Shown: in pieces, positions 1 to 12,310 of the stretch
Numbering within the stretch: position 1 is the first letter of the stretch
Layout of the letters: each line of letters starts with the position of its first letter
NCBI GenBank assembly: GCA_023079485.1
Contig: CM041085.1
Coordinates: forward strand, 97,103,115-97,167,114
Direction: 5' to 3'
Source of the DNA: Archilochus colubris
Lineage: Eukaryota; Chordata; Aves; Apodiformes; Trochilidae
Length of the DNA stretch: 64,000 nt
Translations under genes and position numbers: made by a program
The notes under the pieces: model-generated
What the model saw: the letters and a program-made list of their open reading frames with translations, nothing else
Databases searched by the model: none
What the model was told of the DNA's origin: nothing

Positions 1-515
1 TTCTTGGAGTTCCTGAAACTTCTGTACGTCACCTCTTTGCTCTGAGTAGATGGAGAACATTATTTCAAAGCTTGTTAGAGGGTTAGAATAAACATAATTT
101 GGTAGAAATATAGAATCTTGTATTTTTGTTTGATTGATTTCATCCTATCCCTAAAACACTAGGCAAACCACTTGTTTTTTCTCAAAGAACACCTTTTCCT
201 TCTCATGCTCATCCCCCAAAAAATCCCAGACAAACAAAAAAGAACCAAACCCCCACACACATGTTTTAGTTACTAGTGCCACCAGAGGAACTGTTTTTGC
301 ACACCAAGACACAATACTGTTACTGCATAGAACTGCTTTTTTTTCCCCTCATATCTTAATTAAAGCTGATCTCCTAAAACTATTAAATTTTGAAAACCAC
401 CACAGATAGTTTTATATGTTTATTTTGTACATAAAAACTGTAGCTGATTTCCAAAGACAGTGAAATCAATAGCATATTATCCAACAAACTGCAGTCTGTC
501 CTCTTGTGTTCCTAG

Positions 516-698
516 AACAGCAGCACCTGAGGGAGAATCCACCCATAGAAATGGACAACCAGTTGCACACCCTCTCTGGGGATTTCACCAGGGAAAAGAA
601 GCTTCTGTGCAGGTTAAGGAAACTGGAAAATGTTCTCAGTGCAATTCAGTGGTGGATTGGAAGCTGCAGTAGTGCATTAATAGTAGCAACAAGTGTAG
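516..698 (+). other. exon-like open frame in TPO intron 7, unrecognised
   Basis: A pyrimidine-rich stretch ending TTCCTAG precedes 516, and GTAG|GTAAAT gives a plausible donor at 698/699. Between them one frame stays open for 61 codons with symmetric phase 1-1. The predicted peptide has a charged, helix-like middle (TREKKLLCRLRKLENV) followed by IQWWIG and a short hydrophobic run. It matches no TPO segment that I know, and it cannot splice in frame to the exon at 4172, which starts in phase 0. It may be a cryptic exon, a decayed repeat or chance. Confidence 0.15.
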
Positions 699-805
699 GT
701 AAATGATTCATAGGTTTGCAGAAGCCACTATGATTTTCAGTTCTGGAAATTTTCATAATAAAGACTATAAAGGCTCCTGTATCTCTTCAGGATCCTATCA
801 TGTGG

Positions 806-857
806 AAAGAAAAAGAAAAGAAAAGAAAAGAAAAGAAAGGACAAAAAAAAAAAAAAT
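806..857. repeat. (AAAAG)n microsatellite plus poly-A run
   Basis: About six AAAAG/GAAAA units, then a run of about 14 A. The + strand is all purine apart from one C. Chance open frames over it are lysine-rich and not genes. Confidence 0.9.
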
Positions 858-1016
858 AGTGAAAACAATAACTATCTTTACACTTCTGTTACAACAGCCT
901 GGAGCTTGGAACAGGGTTGTGGAGATTACCTGTCATTTCTCAAATGATACTTTCAGGTTAGGACTGAGATATAATGAGGCATTAGAAGATTTTCTCATGA
1001 GAGAGTTTATTCAGTA

Positions 1017-1054
1017 TTAATTACATTGGTGACAATTAATTACATTGGTGACAA
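1017..1054. repeat. perfect 2 x 19-bp tandem duplication
   Basis: The unit TTAATTACATTGGTGACAA occurs twice, at 1017-1035 and 1036-1054, without mismatch, which suggests a recent local duplication. Confidence 0.9.
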
Positions 1055-1211
1055 TCAGTTAGACACAGGGCACACACAGTAAGATTCAAGACTGAAAAGC
1101 TTTCACAGTTGGTTCATATTCAAAAAGGTGGAGAGGAAACACAGCCATTGAAAAGTGAGGTGATTTGCAAAATGTAGTATGTGAGATGGCAGGTTAGTGT
1201 CTCAGCCACAA

Positions 1212-1290
1212 ATAGATCAGAATAGCTGGGTTTGGAAGGGACCTCTAAAGTTCATCAAGTCCAACACCCCTGCCAGAGCAGGACTGAAAC
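1212..1290 (-). mobile_element. CR1 LINE 3'-end fragment
   Basis: The + strand shows the reverse complement of the CR1 3' untranslated end: TTTGGAAGGGACCTCTAAAG, then a TCATCAAGTCCAACACCCCTG-like stretch. The element therefore lies on the - strand. It is short, diverged, and has lost its terminal octamer tail. Confidence 0.75.
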
Positions 1291-4171
1291 TAGGGCTGGT
1301 CACTGAGAAATGGAGTTTATTGTGTGCTCAACAATTGGCAAAGCAAGCCCATGCCTTTTTCTTCTGTGGTTCAGAGGCATCAGTTCACTGCCAAATGGGA
1401 TCATTGACTCTCCACAGAGTTCTGTGTCTACAAATAAACATCCGTTTTCCTTATTGGCAAAATTTCATAGACCATAATCTGTTTTTTCAAGTTTACAGCA
1501 AAAATCCTTTCACAAGGTCATTTACCACAGAACAAGTTAAAATTAAGAAAGATTTTTCTTTACCTGAAATAGCAGTTGAGACTTTGTGGTACATTGAAAC
1601 AATTAGTGCCTTTAGCTTTTGGATACATAAAACAATTTTACCATAAACACCTTTGACGGTGAATGTATAATAGCAGTTGAAATCAACAAGCAGCTATGCT
1701 AGAAAAACTACTGTGGCTAGAAAGGGTTTTATTGTGATTTATTTCCTCAATAATTATGCAGAGCAAATTAAAAAAAAATATTAACATTATTCATTAGTTT
1801 TGGAAAAAAAAAAGCAACAAGCAGACATGATTCTGCACCCATTTCAGCAGAAAAAACCTCTTCCCTCCCACCCCCCAGATTTTTGTTTTTATGTCATTCA
1901 AATAGTAGTGTAAGAAACCTCTCATCTGCACATTCAGCTGCTGGCTGCACACTGCTCATCCCACAACAAGGACTGCATTATGCAGCTCTGCCAGTCCCTT
2001 AATGCTCATTACCGCTGTTTTCCTCCGCTGGGGGACAGAACCATTTGAACTGAAATTGCTGAGGCAGTTAACCAAAGATTATTCAGTATGAACTTCATTC
2101 ACTGTTGATACGTTTTGCTGTGAGCCTTGCTGTTTAACAACTTAATGTCATCTTGCAATTTTGTTTTCCCTAGTGTTACTTGAATTATTCCAGCTTTTCC
2201 TGATAATCCTCTCAAACACGTACACTGCTGTGGCTAGCAACTTCAGGTATTTGTAGTGTGACAGGAGCTGTGTATATTAACAGCTGAAGGGAAAAAGAAG
2301 CCACACTAATAGCTAGAGTTGGTAACAGAGACCATTACTAAATAGAAAACCCAAGGTAGAGAAATTACTGATTTCAGCAATCAGTGAAAGGAAAAGAAAA
2401 AGGAAATGAATTTATATATTTCCTTCAGAAATAACCTACTTGGATTTGCTAAAACCTAGGTAATGAAGAAAAAGTGGTAGAATTTCTTTACCAAAAAAAC
2501 TTGAAAAGCAAACTAGACCTTTTCTTAACTTCAATGCTGCATTGGTATCCATCCCTACTGATGTCAGCTGTCAGCAATAAGAAAATTTTACTTGGTATAA
2601 TAAATGAGGTGATGCTATTATTATATGAACTTCTTGACTTTATTTCCAAAGTTGCCTTATTACTTTTACCTCCAATTTAGTAACTATTATATCTTCACAG
2701 ACTGATCTCTATATTAATAGTATAATGAAGAAGAAATTACATTATTTTATACAATGTCTTTATCATTCATTGTCTTCTGCCAAAAATGTTGAAAACTGAA
2801 TGCAAATAAAAAGAGTCAGCTCATGTTTCTATACAAAACCTTTAATTTCTCTTAGTCAAATTTCTGAAGATTATTTTTACTGTAGTATTTCAGCAGGTTT
2901 AGTAAGTGTTATTTGTACCTGCTTCCTGTTGGTCAATCAATAAGAAAACCATGAATTTATATAACCTGAAACTCAGACTCCATGATTCTTCCGGCATTTT
3001 TGATTGAAGTTAATATTTTTTAATCTCCTGGAACTGAGTCTCTTATGTCTCATTGTTGATATTAATGTAGTACTGTTAGAATTTTGAAATCATTAATTTT
3101 TCAGAAGAGGAGAATTTGTGACAACAAATCATGCAGATTTTAGTAATTATGAAACATCAGAAATGTAAGTAATTTTGAAATTATTTTAGAAATGTTAAAA
3201 CAAGGCAAATAACATCTTCCTTTTCCTTTCTCACCTCCTCCAACATCTCTGCTGCCCTCCCCACATATACAGTTCATATACAATTTTCAATTCTCTCCTG
3301 TGACAAGATTTCTGGCTGTCTGGTTTGGTCTCTATTCTCTCCTAATACCCTCCCCTAGACCCCTAGATTTTATTTCATATTTCCCACGTCTCTCTCATAC
3401 CCTTTACTGATCCATGGAATAGCTGCCTGAGCAAAAGGCTGACTTGGATGATGTCCATGCTGACTAGTGCACAAAGGCTGGATCACCATTTGACATTGGT
3501 CTCTCAACTGAGTGTGAATCAAATCAATAAATGATTGGGAAGTCTTTCATTTGGCAAAGCTATAGTCAGTCTTTGCTTGTTATAAAGATAGTCAGGTGTT
3601 AATACTTGTGAGACACCTGTCATTGCAAAATAATGTGGGAGAAGGATTGTGGAAGACTGGCAGAAAGCAGAGTAAATAATTTCATATGCCTTTGGTTTAC
3701 TTACGAAACTGGATTAAAATTAAGTGTTGAAGCAAAATTTTCACAGCATGCTGCTGCAGACATTGAAACTATTCATTAGGTTTTTATGTACAAATGTAAA
3801 CCTGCTATCTCACTTAATGTTCAGCAGAACATAATTTGACCAGATGTTCATACCTACACTATATGCATTTCATGATGAATTTTGATTGTGAAACAGACTA
3901 ATTTGGATGTAGATTTATGTAAAAGGGATTGCTCTTATGACAGAATAAATGTTTTGGGTTTATTTCTGTCTTTGCTTAAAAGTGGTTGAATCATCTTTTT
4001 GCTTAAATCTGATGGGAAGGAAAACAATCTCTTGAGGCTTAGAATATGTCTCTCCAGTAGATGGGATCTGAGCAACTGAGAACTAAGTCAGAGGATGGAA
4101 ACATCTACACAAGCTTTAACATCTACAACTGTTACCTTCACCTCAGAAAATAACCCTTCTTTTTTATGCAG

Positions 4172-4687
4172 GTGACCACCAATGACACATTATCTGCAGG
4201 AATGGATTGTTTGCCCTTCTACCGCTCATCTCTTGCATGCAGCACTGGTGATCATCGTGTTCTCTTTGGAAATCTATCAGTGGTAAATCCAAGACAACAG
4301 ATCAATGGACTGACTTCTTTCCTTGATGCTTCTACTGTCTATGGCAGTACCCCTGCCATGGAAAGCAAGCTGAGGAATTTAACAAGCAAAGAAGGCCTTC
4401 TTAGAATAAATACGAAATATTCTGATAACCATCGGGAATATCTGCCTTTTACTGACCGGATCCCATCACCTTGTGCACAGGACTCAAATGCAAGTGAAGG
4501 TGAGAGGATTGAATGCTTTATGGCTGGGGACAGCAGATCCAGCGAGGTCACCTCCCTGGCAGCTATGCACACACTGTGGCTGAGAGAGCACAACCGCCTG
4601 GCCAGAGCCCTCAAGAACATCAACAGCCATTGGACTGCTGAGACCACCTACCAAGAAGCTCGAAAAATTGTTGGTGCTCTGCATCAG
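4172..4687 (+). CDS. TPO: thyroid peroxidase, exon 8 (haem-peroxidase domain)
   Basis: 172 codons, phase 0 at both ends; acceptor TTTTTTATGCAG|GTG, donor CATCAG|GTTGGC. The peptide contains [31 protein letters not shown] and [12 protein letters not shown], which closely follow animal peroxidases. Exon residues 48-54 (TSFLDAS) are the calcium-binding loop. R122 and E125 in the RSSEV motif correspond to the distal Arg and to the Glu that forms an ester bond to haem. The following Val, instead of the Met of myeloperoxidase, fits TPO, which has no sulfonium link. Sequons NLS (N34), NLT (N69) and NAS (N106) are present; the first two match glycosylation sites known in human TPO. Glu125 is encoded at 4544-4546. 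Reading past the donor reaches a stop at 4736, so splicing is required. Confidence 0.97.
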
Positions 4688-7600
4688 GTTGGCTGCTTAT
4701 TTGATTATCTACACATTACAGTGAATATCTTAGAATAAGTCACAAAACTTCAAATCCATGCATGGCTTTGGACATGTTACCTTTTACTTATCACCTATTT
4801 CTTCACTTCAAAACTGGCATGTTTAAAGTTTCTTCAGTTTTCTCCTTTTCTGAATCCAATTTCATTGTCCTTAGTATGTCCAAGCCCCTCAGTCATTTTC
4901 CTTTCATTCCAGCTTCTGCTCTGGTTCATCTTTCTGCAGGCTTCTCTGGTTTATAATTTGCAGTTGCACTTCTTTGTAGTTATTTTTTTATAAAGAAAAC
5001 AGTTAAAAAGTAATGTCTCTGCCTTTTTATAGTGTTCAAAATGCTTTCTTTCTCAAAGGAGATGTATAAATGAATTATTTCCATGTCTAAAAAAGCCTGT
5101 GAAGTTCTCAGTGATGCATCAATCTATAAACTTCAAGGGCTATTCTTCATAGGAGGTAGCAGGAAAAATAAATATGGGGAAATACAGAAAAAAAGAGTCC
5201 ACCGCAATGTTTTCATTGGCCCTGAGAACAAAAAAGTCAATTCCTGGTCAATATTCTTCCTTTTTCTTTCTAGGCTTTAATTTTTATAATTTTTTTCCCC
5301 TCTCACCATTATGGTATTTGTGTGACCCGTTTCGGGTCCTGCAGACTTCCATATGACCCTATCATAAACAAAACATCATGGAGACTTTCAATCAATTTTC
5401 TCTTGCAAAAAATGTAATCTGCTTGCTTACGTTGTTAGAGTCAAATCTGACTGGCATCAGGACAGACATGGGGCTCTCTGATCCCACTGACTCTTTGCAG
5501 GTCCTTAAGCTTCTTTACGCTTTTGGTCTGGCTGGCAACTCATTGGTGATCTCACACACTCAGAATAGATCAGTAGAAATAGGATTCCAGAATAGTACAA
5601 CTTAAGCTGCAGAGATCAAGCACGGAGCTCAGCCAGACAAGCAGAGTGATCATATAACTCTTCTTATACTCAGACACCTCTTTTGTCCCCTTTTACCTCT
5701 ATATTCTCATGCTTGTTCCCCTACTTCCGTTTGGCTCCTCCCTTTAGTCCTTTCCCTGAATATCCCACAGTATTTCACACATTCCCACAACCCCTTAAAA
5801 ATTGCAAAAAAAGTTCTACAGTCTCTCCAAGACATCTGCTCCCCACAATGAGTTGTACCCCTGTAGGTAATTGCCCCTTCAGCTTCTGTGACATTCAGGG
5901 GACAGTTTATTTCGTTGGCTCACCTTGTCAGCTTTCAAACCCAGGCTCGAGGTCTGGCTGCTTTCTCTGGTGGCCTTGGGGAATGAGTGATCCCATGAGC
6001 CATTTTCTATGGTTTGGTTACTCAGGGTGCTCTGCCTGAAGATGCTTCTCTGATTCTCACCAGGGCCTTTGTGTTTGTGGAGACTGACCTTTAATCAGAC
6101 AGCTTAAGAACAGTAATTCCATCTGTCATAGTCCATCACACTGAATGAGCAGTATCAGGACTAGAATAGACTGAAGGCTAGGGGACTTTCATATGCTTTC
6201 TGATTCCTGCAAACAGACTTTTGTTGTAACAAAAGGAGACTTTTCAAAAGATACATTGGGGAAGGAGAGTTCATTATTCTGATAAAACACTTATCCTTTC
6301 TTCTGTCACAATTCTTAGTCAGCAGAATGTGTTCAGAAACCACTTGCGTTCTCTGGAATGTTTGTATTTGCACTTAAAACCAGGTAACTGCAAAAAAGTA
6401 ACATACCTTGTGTATTTGTATTTAATCAGGCCTTTTCAAAAGTTTGCCTTTTTTTAACATATATTTTGTGTTTACATTAATTATGTGAGTACTGCTGCTG
6501 TGACTGTGCTGTTTCTGTTGAAATAATGGCAATAACAAGTTGGAACTGTTAATGCTTCTCAGAAGAAAAGTGCAAATCCAAAAATATGCCTATGGACTTT
6601 CGTATGCATTTAGGTCCAGTAAGATTATGGCCTGAAAGAAAATATTTCGTGCAAGGCAATATACTGCCTGAATCTGGGCTACTCATTATCTCTACCAGTA
6701 TCACATACTAATGAGATTTGCCTATGGCTCATTAGAAATGTATTTGAGTTATATCTAGCTGATTTAGAGTCATTCAAGAGAGATAATTGGAATATATTAA
6801 TAGGGTATGCTAACCAGCACACTAATGGCAGCTCTAGTTGAAGTTACCTTGAGATTTCAACTCTAAAATTTAGTTTCAGCTGCTGCACAATTCTAAGATT
6901 TTTGCAGTGAATGCTTTCAAGCATAATTTTTACCTGTGGGTGTGTAATTATTGAGAATTGAACAAGAAGCCTTCCCTTCTTTCCAGAATAAGGAGAATGA
7001 AAAAAATACCTCTCTCGACCTTACTTTTCCGCCTAGATACTTTTTTTGGCAGGATAAATATCTGTAGTGACAAGCTTTTAATAACAGAAACCTGACATAT
7101 TTACAAACATTGCATGGCTGTTGATATCCTAGACAAAGCAAATATTTTTCATTGCATTGTAGGCATGTTTCATGGATAAATAGTAGTTCATATGAGGCAC
7201 TCAAGTAGTAAGTCCCGACAGACACATGTTTAACTCCAAAGTATTAATACTGCAGTACACAGTGGTGAAAAGATATACCCTGTACCTGAATTACCTAGTG
7301 TTTTGTGCAAAAAAGAGATTTCTTCATTGACATTCACTAACTGAAATGAAACTATCTGTTTTTTTCTGCTTATTCCTGATTTGACCTGAGAAAACAGAAT
7401 AAGGAGAGTTAGAATTCCTTTTTTATAACTGTCTGGAAGTAAAAATAGCTTAAATTTGTTCTCAAAAAAAAAAACAAACAAAGTTCAGAAAAAAAACAGT
7501 AAAAAATGCTCAACTATGCAACTGCTACCAACTTAACATTTCTATTTGCTATATATGTGGTTTGCAGGGTGTATTTTGATGCACACATGCTATACTTCCA

Positions 7601-10600
7601 GAGACCATTTCCCCAGTTGTGCCATTTGGATTGTGAAAGTAGGATGAAATGCAACTACTTAGAGTGATGTAAGAGTTTATTTGGAAGATCAATTTGAGTC
7701 AAGTTTTCTGATTATTTATAGCATCAAAGAAACATCTAGATCCCAGCTGTAGTTGGCAATTACCTATAGTTTTCAGAGTGTATATAGATGTTTTTACTTT
7801 CTTCCTTGTGTTCTACAGCTTGTGTTCTCTGAGCATCTTATATCCCTCCTCTGCCAAGATCCTAGGCTTGGGTTGAAAGTGGGTGTCTTCTAAGGTGACA
7901 TACTTTAACTTCACTACAGTTGTTAGGTAAGAAAGATAAGGAATAGATAAGGAATAGATTTTATAAAGAGAATGTGTTGCAGACAGTCATAACAGTTAAT
8001 AAAGAGTGTAATTCAGACTATTAATGGAACTAAAATAATGTGTTCATTATTGATCAAATATTGAACTATCATACAATCACCTTTTATTAAAAAGGGTGAT
8101 TTTGGGGAGTTACCATCAGCTATAAGGCCTTTGACCCTACAGTGGGAACTTTAAACCAAGTGTGCAAAGAGCATGAATGAGTTAAACATTATTGCTTAGT
8201 GTTGCATAGTGTTTGGTTGTTTTTTATTATTTCTGCAATCTCCCAAGTTCGGGAGCTTAATTTATTTTGTTCTTTATTATCTCAGTGAGACAGTATTCCT
8301 CTGCAGTTTTCTCCAACCAATGGCAAAGACAATTTGCCCTTTTGATCCTACTTATTCTATGATAGTTCACATATTTTTGTATTTTTTCTTCCAGCAGTTT
8401 TTTTTAAATTTCCCTTTTCCACTGATTGTACCCCATCCAGCTCTACTTTGGGACATACTGAAGTGGTTTTGGCAAGGAAAGTCTGCTGAATCTTATGTGC
8501 TGTGATATGAATTTCTGTATCCTCAGCCTCTTATTCAAATTTACTTTTAACATTGCCTGAAGGGAGTCCCAGCCAAGATGCTTTATGGGTTCATAAGTAC
8601 ACTTGGCAATTGTAATTGTGCCTTTTGAATAAGGATGTTGCCTTTGATACTAGCAGCCTGCTTAACTTTGAATAATACTGTATTTGCAGGTCAGGATTCA
8701 GTTACTTTTCTATGCACATTGCACATGTGATTCATTATATTATGTAAAATCTGTACGAAGCATTTTCTGACAGTCCTGTAATTGCTCAAATGCTGTTTCT
8801 GTCCAGATACTTACCAAGTGATTGGTTGAATTGCTATCAAATCAGAATCTTATTTTCTCTGATATAACTACCTGAATAATATTTAAATGCTCTAAATTGC
8901 TCTATTACTGTCTGATCATATCAACTACTAAAGTAATTTAAATGCTGGACATACAGCTTAAAAGAGAGTGCCTAATTGTCATCATTTTTCACTGAATTAT
9001 ACCACTGAAACAATGACTGCTGTGAGACAGTAGAAATATTGACAGTATTGATGAAAATTAATTTCTTCATGAGGCTTCTCTGGAACTTGAAGATGAGGAT
9101 ATGAGGTGATGAATGTCTCCTAAGAGGAGCTTGGATAACCACTAATCTCATAAATGTCACAAAGAATTGAAACCACCCAGTATCCTGCAGGTTCACTCGT
9201 TACATCCACATAAATCCCTTAGCTGCTGCAAACACCTGAAATTTAACTTATTATACATAGGTAGACTCAAAGTACATTATAAATGGTAGAGCAGTTCACT
9301 ATACTTATTTCCAGTTTCTCTTCCGTGTAGTCCCTTTCTGGCTTAGATTTTATTGGCATATTTTTAGCCAAGCACATTCCTCTGTCTCCACAGAAGAATC
9401 TCAGTTGTTGAAGGACTACTGTATTGAAAGAAACAATTATACTTATTTATGCCAAATACAAAAGGAAATAAATCTTTTAAATGGTTATCTCAAAACAGGG
9501 AGTGCATGAAAAAGAATTTTAGCCAGAATAAATAAATAAATTTTATGTTTGCCAGCTATTTACACCTTGTTTAAAACTTATAAATGTGTCCATTATGAGA
9601 ACTGTATGGAGCCTCTCCTTGACTTCATGCAAATTGAGGAAAGATATGCTCAGAAACAACACAAAGACTGAATGCTAAATACTGATGTACTTTGGATGTA
9701 GTTGCCTGTCAGACTCCAATCTGGCAGTATCATCTTCTGCTGCATTAGTAACATCTTGTTATGCAACATCTTGTTACTAATACTTTTATGCATGTATTGC
9801 ATAAAAATCAATACACTTGATGGAGCCTTCCTTAGCACGGAAAGTTTTCCTCAAACAGATGCCTCCTCTGGCAAAGGCAGGCATTAGACTCATTTATCAC
9901 TTTTTTGCCTTTTCATTTGCATGTCTTGAAATAGCAGCCCCTCTGCCCCCACCAAGGAAACAAGAAATTAATTTCCTTCTGGAAAATGATAATTCTGAAT
10001 TGCCCCTCTCTTCAGGGAATCTGTCCTTTATGAGCAGCTTGGCGTGGGCTTTCATTTACAATGAGCCAAAAAATGACAGTCATATCAGGATATCTGTGTC
10101 TGTGGCTAACCTAGTCATATTTAAATTATTTACTTGAAAAAACTAACTCTGAATCTAAAATTAGAAAGAACTTTTGTCTTACAAACAATTTTTTTGTGAA
10201 AATAGCCAAAGGCTAATTTCTCAAATGACAGTGTCAGTATTAATTTCTAGCATTTATTTAGTTTTCTTCATATGTTGTATTAAAAGAGCTGTAAAAGGAA
10301 TTCTAACCTATTGTTTTTCAAATATTTTGTTCACTTCATAATGTAACTGGAAAACATGAAGAAGTTGTCAGCTCTGCCTTCTGAGAAAAGTCAGCACATT
10401 CTGGAGGGGTTTGCTTGTTTCTGTGCTGTGCCTAAACCTAAGATACAGTTTTTTCCATAGGGTCATTTCATGCCAAATAGCTTTTCAATATGCACTATAT
10501 CAAGCTCAAAATACATTTGTCTGTATATTTTATTGCACATTTTATTGAATCTATAAGGTATTTTATTGAGTCCATTATGCTTCATATTCATCCCATTATA

Positions 10601-11372
10601 CTTTATTGAGTTCAGTGTAATTTTTAACCTATAATGCTATTTCTTTTATTTGGTAGGTTAATCCATTTTCCCCCCTTATTTTTGGTCACGATTACTCATG
10701 TGGGTTTTTTGTGTGTGTGACTGTAACGCTGTTGCACAATAAAAGCATTTAACTGAAGTTGTTTATCAGCATTTTCATTTTTGAAGTGTATTTTCAGGAA
10801 TCTATAAATTGGCCTGAGTTTAACATCTCTGCCAAGGGATTCTGGACACCAGTATTTTAAAGCCTGGTCAATATTTCAGATATTCAGTAAAGAGGATTTG
10901 TGTCACAAATATAAGTCTGAAAGTAAAATGTGTTCATATCCACAACCATTCTTGAAAGATTTGCTAGTAATTCATGCTTATAGTGCCATTTTAGAAGGCA
11001 TTTTAATTTTCACCATCACAATGAGAGCTTTAAATCTCATCATTTCTCTGGTGAGCTGGATTATCTCCATCTACTGGAAGTAAGCAACAGTGATTAGTGA
11101 TAATCTCAGCTCAGGAGGCTTTGGTCTAGCTTTTATAGTAGGAGCTAGCAGGGGCCTGACTTTTGAACTGCACTTTGTGCCACTGATCCTCTCCAATCAC
11201 TTATCTCCTTACTGTGAAAATAAGAATGATATTGGCTACCAGCTACCAATGCTCTTAGCCATGCCAAATGCTTGGGAATTGAGTGAAGAAAAAGGCATTT
11301 AACATGTGGGAATCGTTACTACTAATCTATAAAAGCACTAAATAATAAATGTCTCTTTTTCTCTTCTTTCAG
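4688..11372 (+). other. TPO: TPO intron 8
   Basis: Intron of 6685 bases, beginning GTTGGC and ending TTCTTTCAG. It contains no convincing exon on either strand. It has a small GC palindrome at 5324-5338, a pyrimidine-rich stretch near 5690-5820 of unknown nature, and a perfect hairpin at 9744-9781. Open frames near 8.2 and 9.8 kb are hydrophobic translations of AT-rich DNA and look spurious. Confidence 0.9.
9744..9781. repeat. 10-bp perfect inverted repeat with nested direct repeat
   Basis: ATTAGTAACA (9744-9753) is the exact reverse complement of TGTTACTAAT (9772-9781), with an 18-base loop. Within it AACATCTTGTTA occurs twice as a direct repeat, so the segment can pair in more than one way. 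Confidence 0.8.
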
Positions 11373-11631
11373 ATTATTACTTTAAGAGATTACATTCCCA
11401 AAATCATTGGTCCAGATGCTTTTGATCTGTATATTGGCCTTTATACAGGTTATGATCCCACAGTGAATCCTACAGTTTCTAACATATTTTCAACAGCTGC
11501 TTTTCGTTTTGGTCATGCAACAATCCAGCCAATAGTAAGAAGATTGAATGCACAGTACTTAGATGATCCAGAGCTCCCAAATCTTTATTTGCATGAAGTT
11601 TTCTTTAGTCCCTGGAGGCTCATTAAAGAAG
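11373..11631 (+). CDS. TPO: thyroid peroxidase, exon 9 (proximal haem His)
   Basis: 259 bases, phase 0 in and phase 1 out; acceptor CTTCTTTCAG|ATT, donor AAAGAAG|GTATAT. It begins [13 protein letters not shown] and contains [20 protein letters not shown], which carries the proximal haem-ligand histidine (exon residue 48, codon 11514-11516; His494 in human TPO). It ends [14 protein letters not shown], the helix that leads into the next exon. Length, phase and sequence fit human exon 9. The adjacent open frame continues 41 codons into the intron and encodes a hydrophobic stretch; this is read-through, not exon. Loss or change of this histidine would abolish haem binding; here it is intact. Confidence 0.97.
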
Positions 11632-12139
11632 GTATATTTTATTTAACCTGCTTGAGGCTTTTTGTTTTGGTCCAGTATATTGTAATTTTTTTAGAAGTTG
11701 CTTATTTTGCATTGAGAACAGGAACATTAATTACATCACTGACTGAAGTTTAAATGGGTTCCATAGTATTAACATGAACTGGAACAATTTTCTGAGTTAA
11801 ACAGTTCTCTAAATCAGGCAAAAGTTATTACCCAGATTAAATGAGTCTGGTAGATTGACAGTATATTGATGATTGATAATGACAATATTTCATATATTTC
11901 TTTGTGGAGGAATGTACTATCAGGTTGTGAATTTTTTTTACACGTGAAGAAACAGGTGGAGCCTTTTTGTATCACTATTACTTTAATTTTAACCTGCAGC
12001 ATATTTCTGCGTATATTTGAATGTAAAAGCCTCTGACCAATGTTTAAAAAAATAATAGCATACGTGCATTGACATTTGTTAAGAAAGATGTAATATTTTA
12101 TATATACACTGTAACAATATATTATTTTTGTATTTAAAG
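11632..12139 (+). other. TPO: TPO intron 9
   Basis: Short intron of 508 bases, GTATAT to TTTAAAG. It is AT-rich, with no repeat or RNA gene recognised. The first 122 bases stay open in the exon 9 frame. Confidence 0.9.
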
Positions 12140-12310
12140 GAGGCTTGGATCCTTTGCTAAGAGGTCTTCTGGCACATTCAGCAAAACTGCAGGTGCAAGA
12201 TCAACTACTGAATGAGGAATTAACAGAAAAACTCTTTGTATTGTCCAATAAAGGTTCACTTGATTTAGCATCGTTGAATTTGCAGCGTGGCCGTGATCAC
12301 GGACTCCCAG
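12140..12310 (+). CDS. TPO: thyroid peroxidase, exon 10
   Basis: 171 bases, phase 1-1, so skipping keeps the frame, as in the known human isoform that lacks exon 10 (TPO-2). Acceptor TATTTAAAG|GAG, donor CTCCCAG|GTTTAT. It encodes [33 protein letters not shown] and [14 protein letters not shown]. The Asn of SLNLQ (12277-12279) lies 85 residues after the proximal His, the same spacing as the His336-Asn421 pair in myeloperoxidase, where this Asn hydrogen-bonds the proximal His. RGRDHG is a hallmark of animal haem peroxidases. The acceptor has a weak pyrimidine tract (TTTTTGTATTTAAAG), which might favour skipping; that is inference. Confidence 0.97.

Larger units (their letters stand above)
1..4171 (+). 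other. TPO: TPO intron 7 (3' part)
   Basis: AT-rich non-coding sequence ending in a pyrimidine tract and CAG acceptor at 4169-4171. I looked for the preceding TPO exon, which carries the distal-His WGQYIDHD-type motif and the NPCFPIQ-type end, and did not find it, so that exon is further upstream. The intron holds an (AAAAG)n/poly-A tract, a CR1 remnant, a 19-bp tandem duplication and an exon-like open frame at 516-698, all listed separately. Confidence 0.85.

Noticed and set aside
4339..4684. - strand frames opposite the exon at 4172-4687
   Set aside because: Shadows of the TPO coding exon on the other strand.
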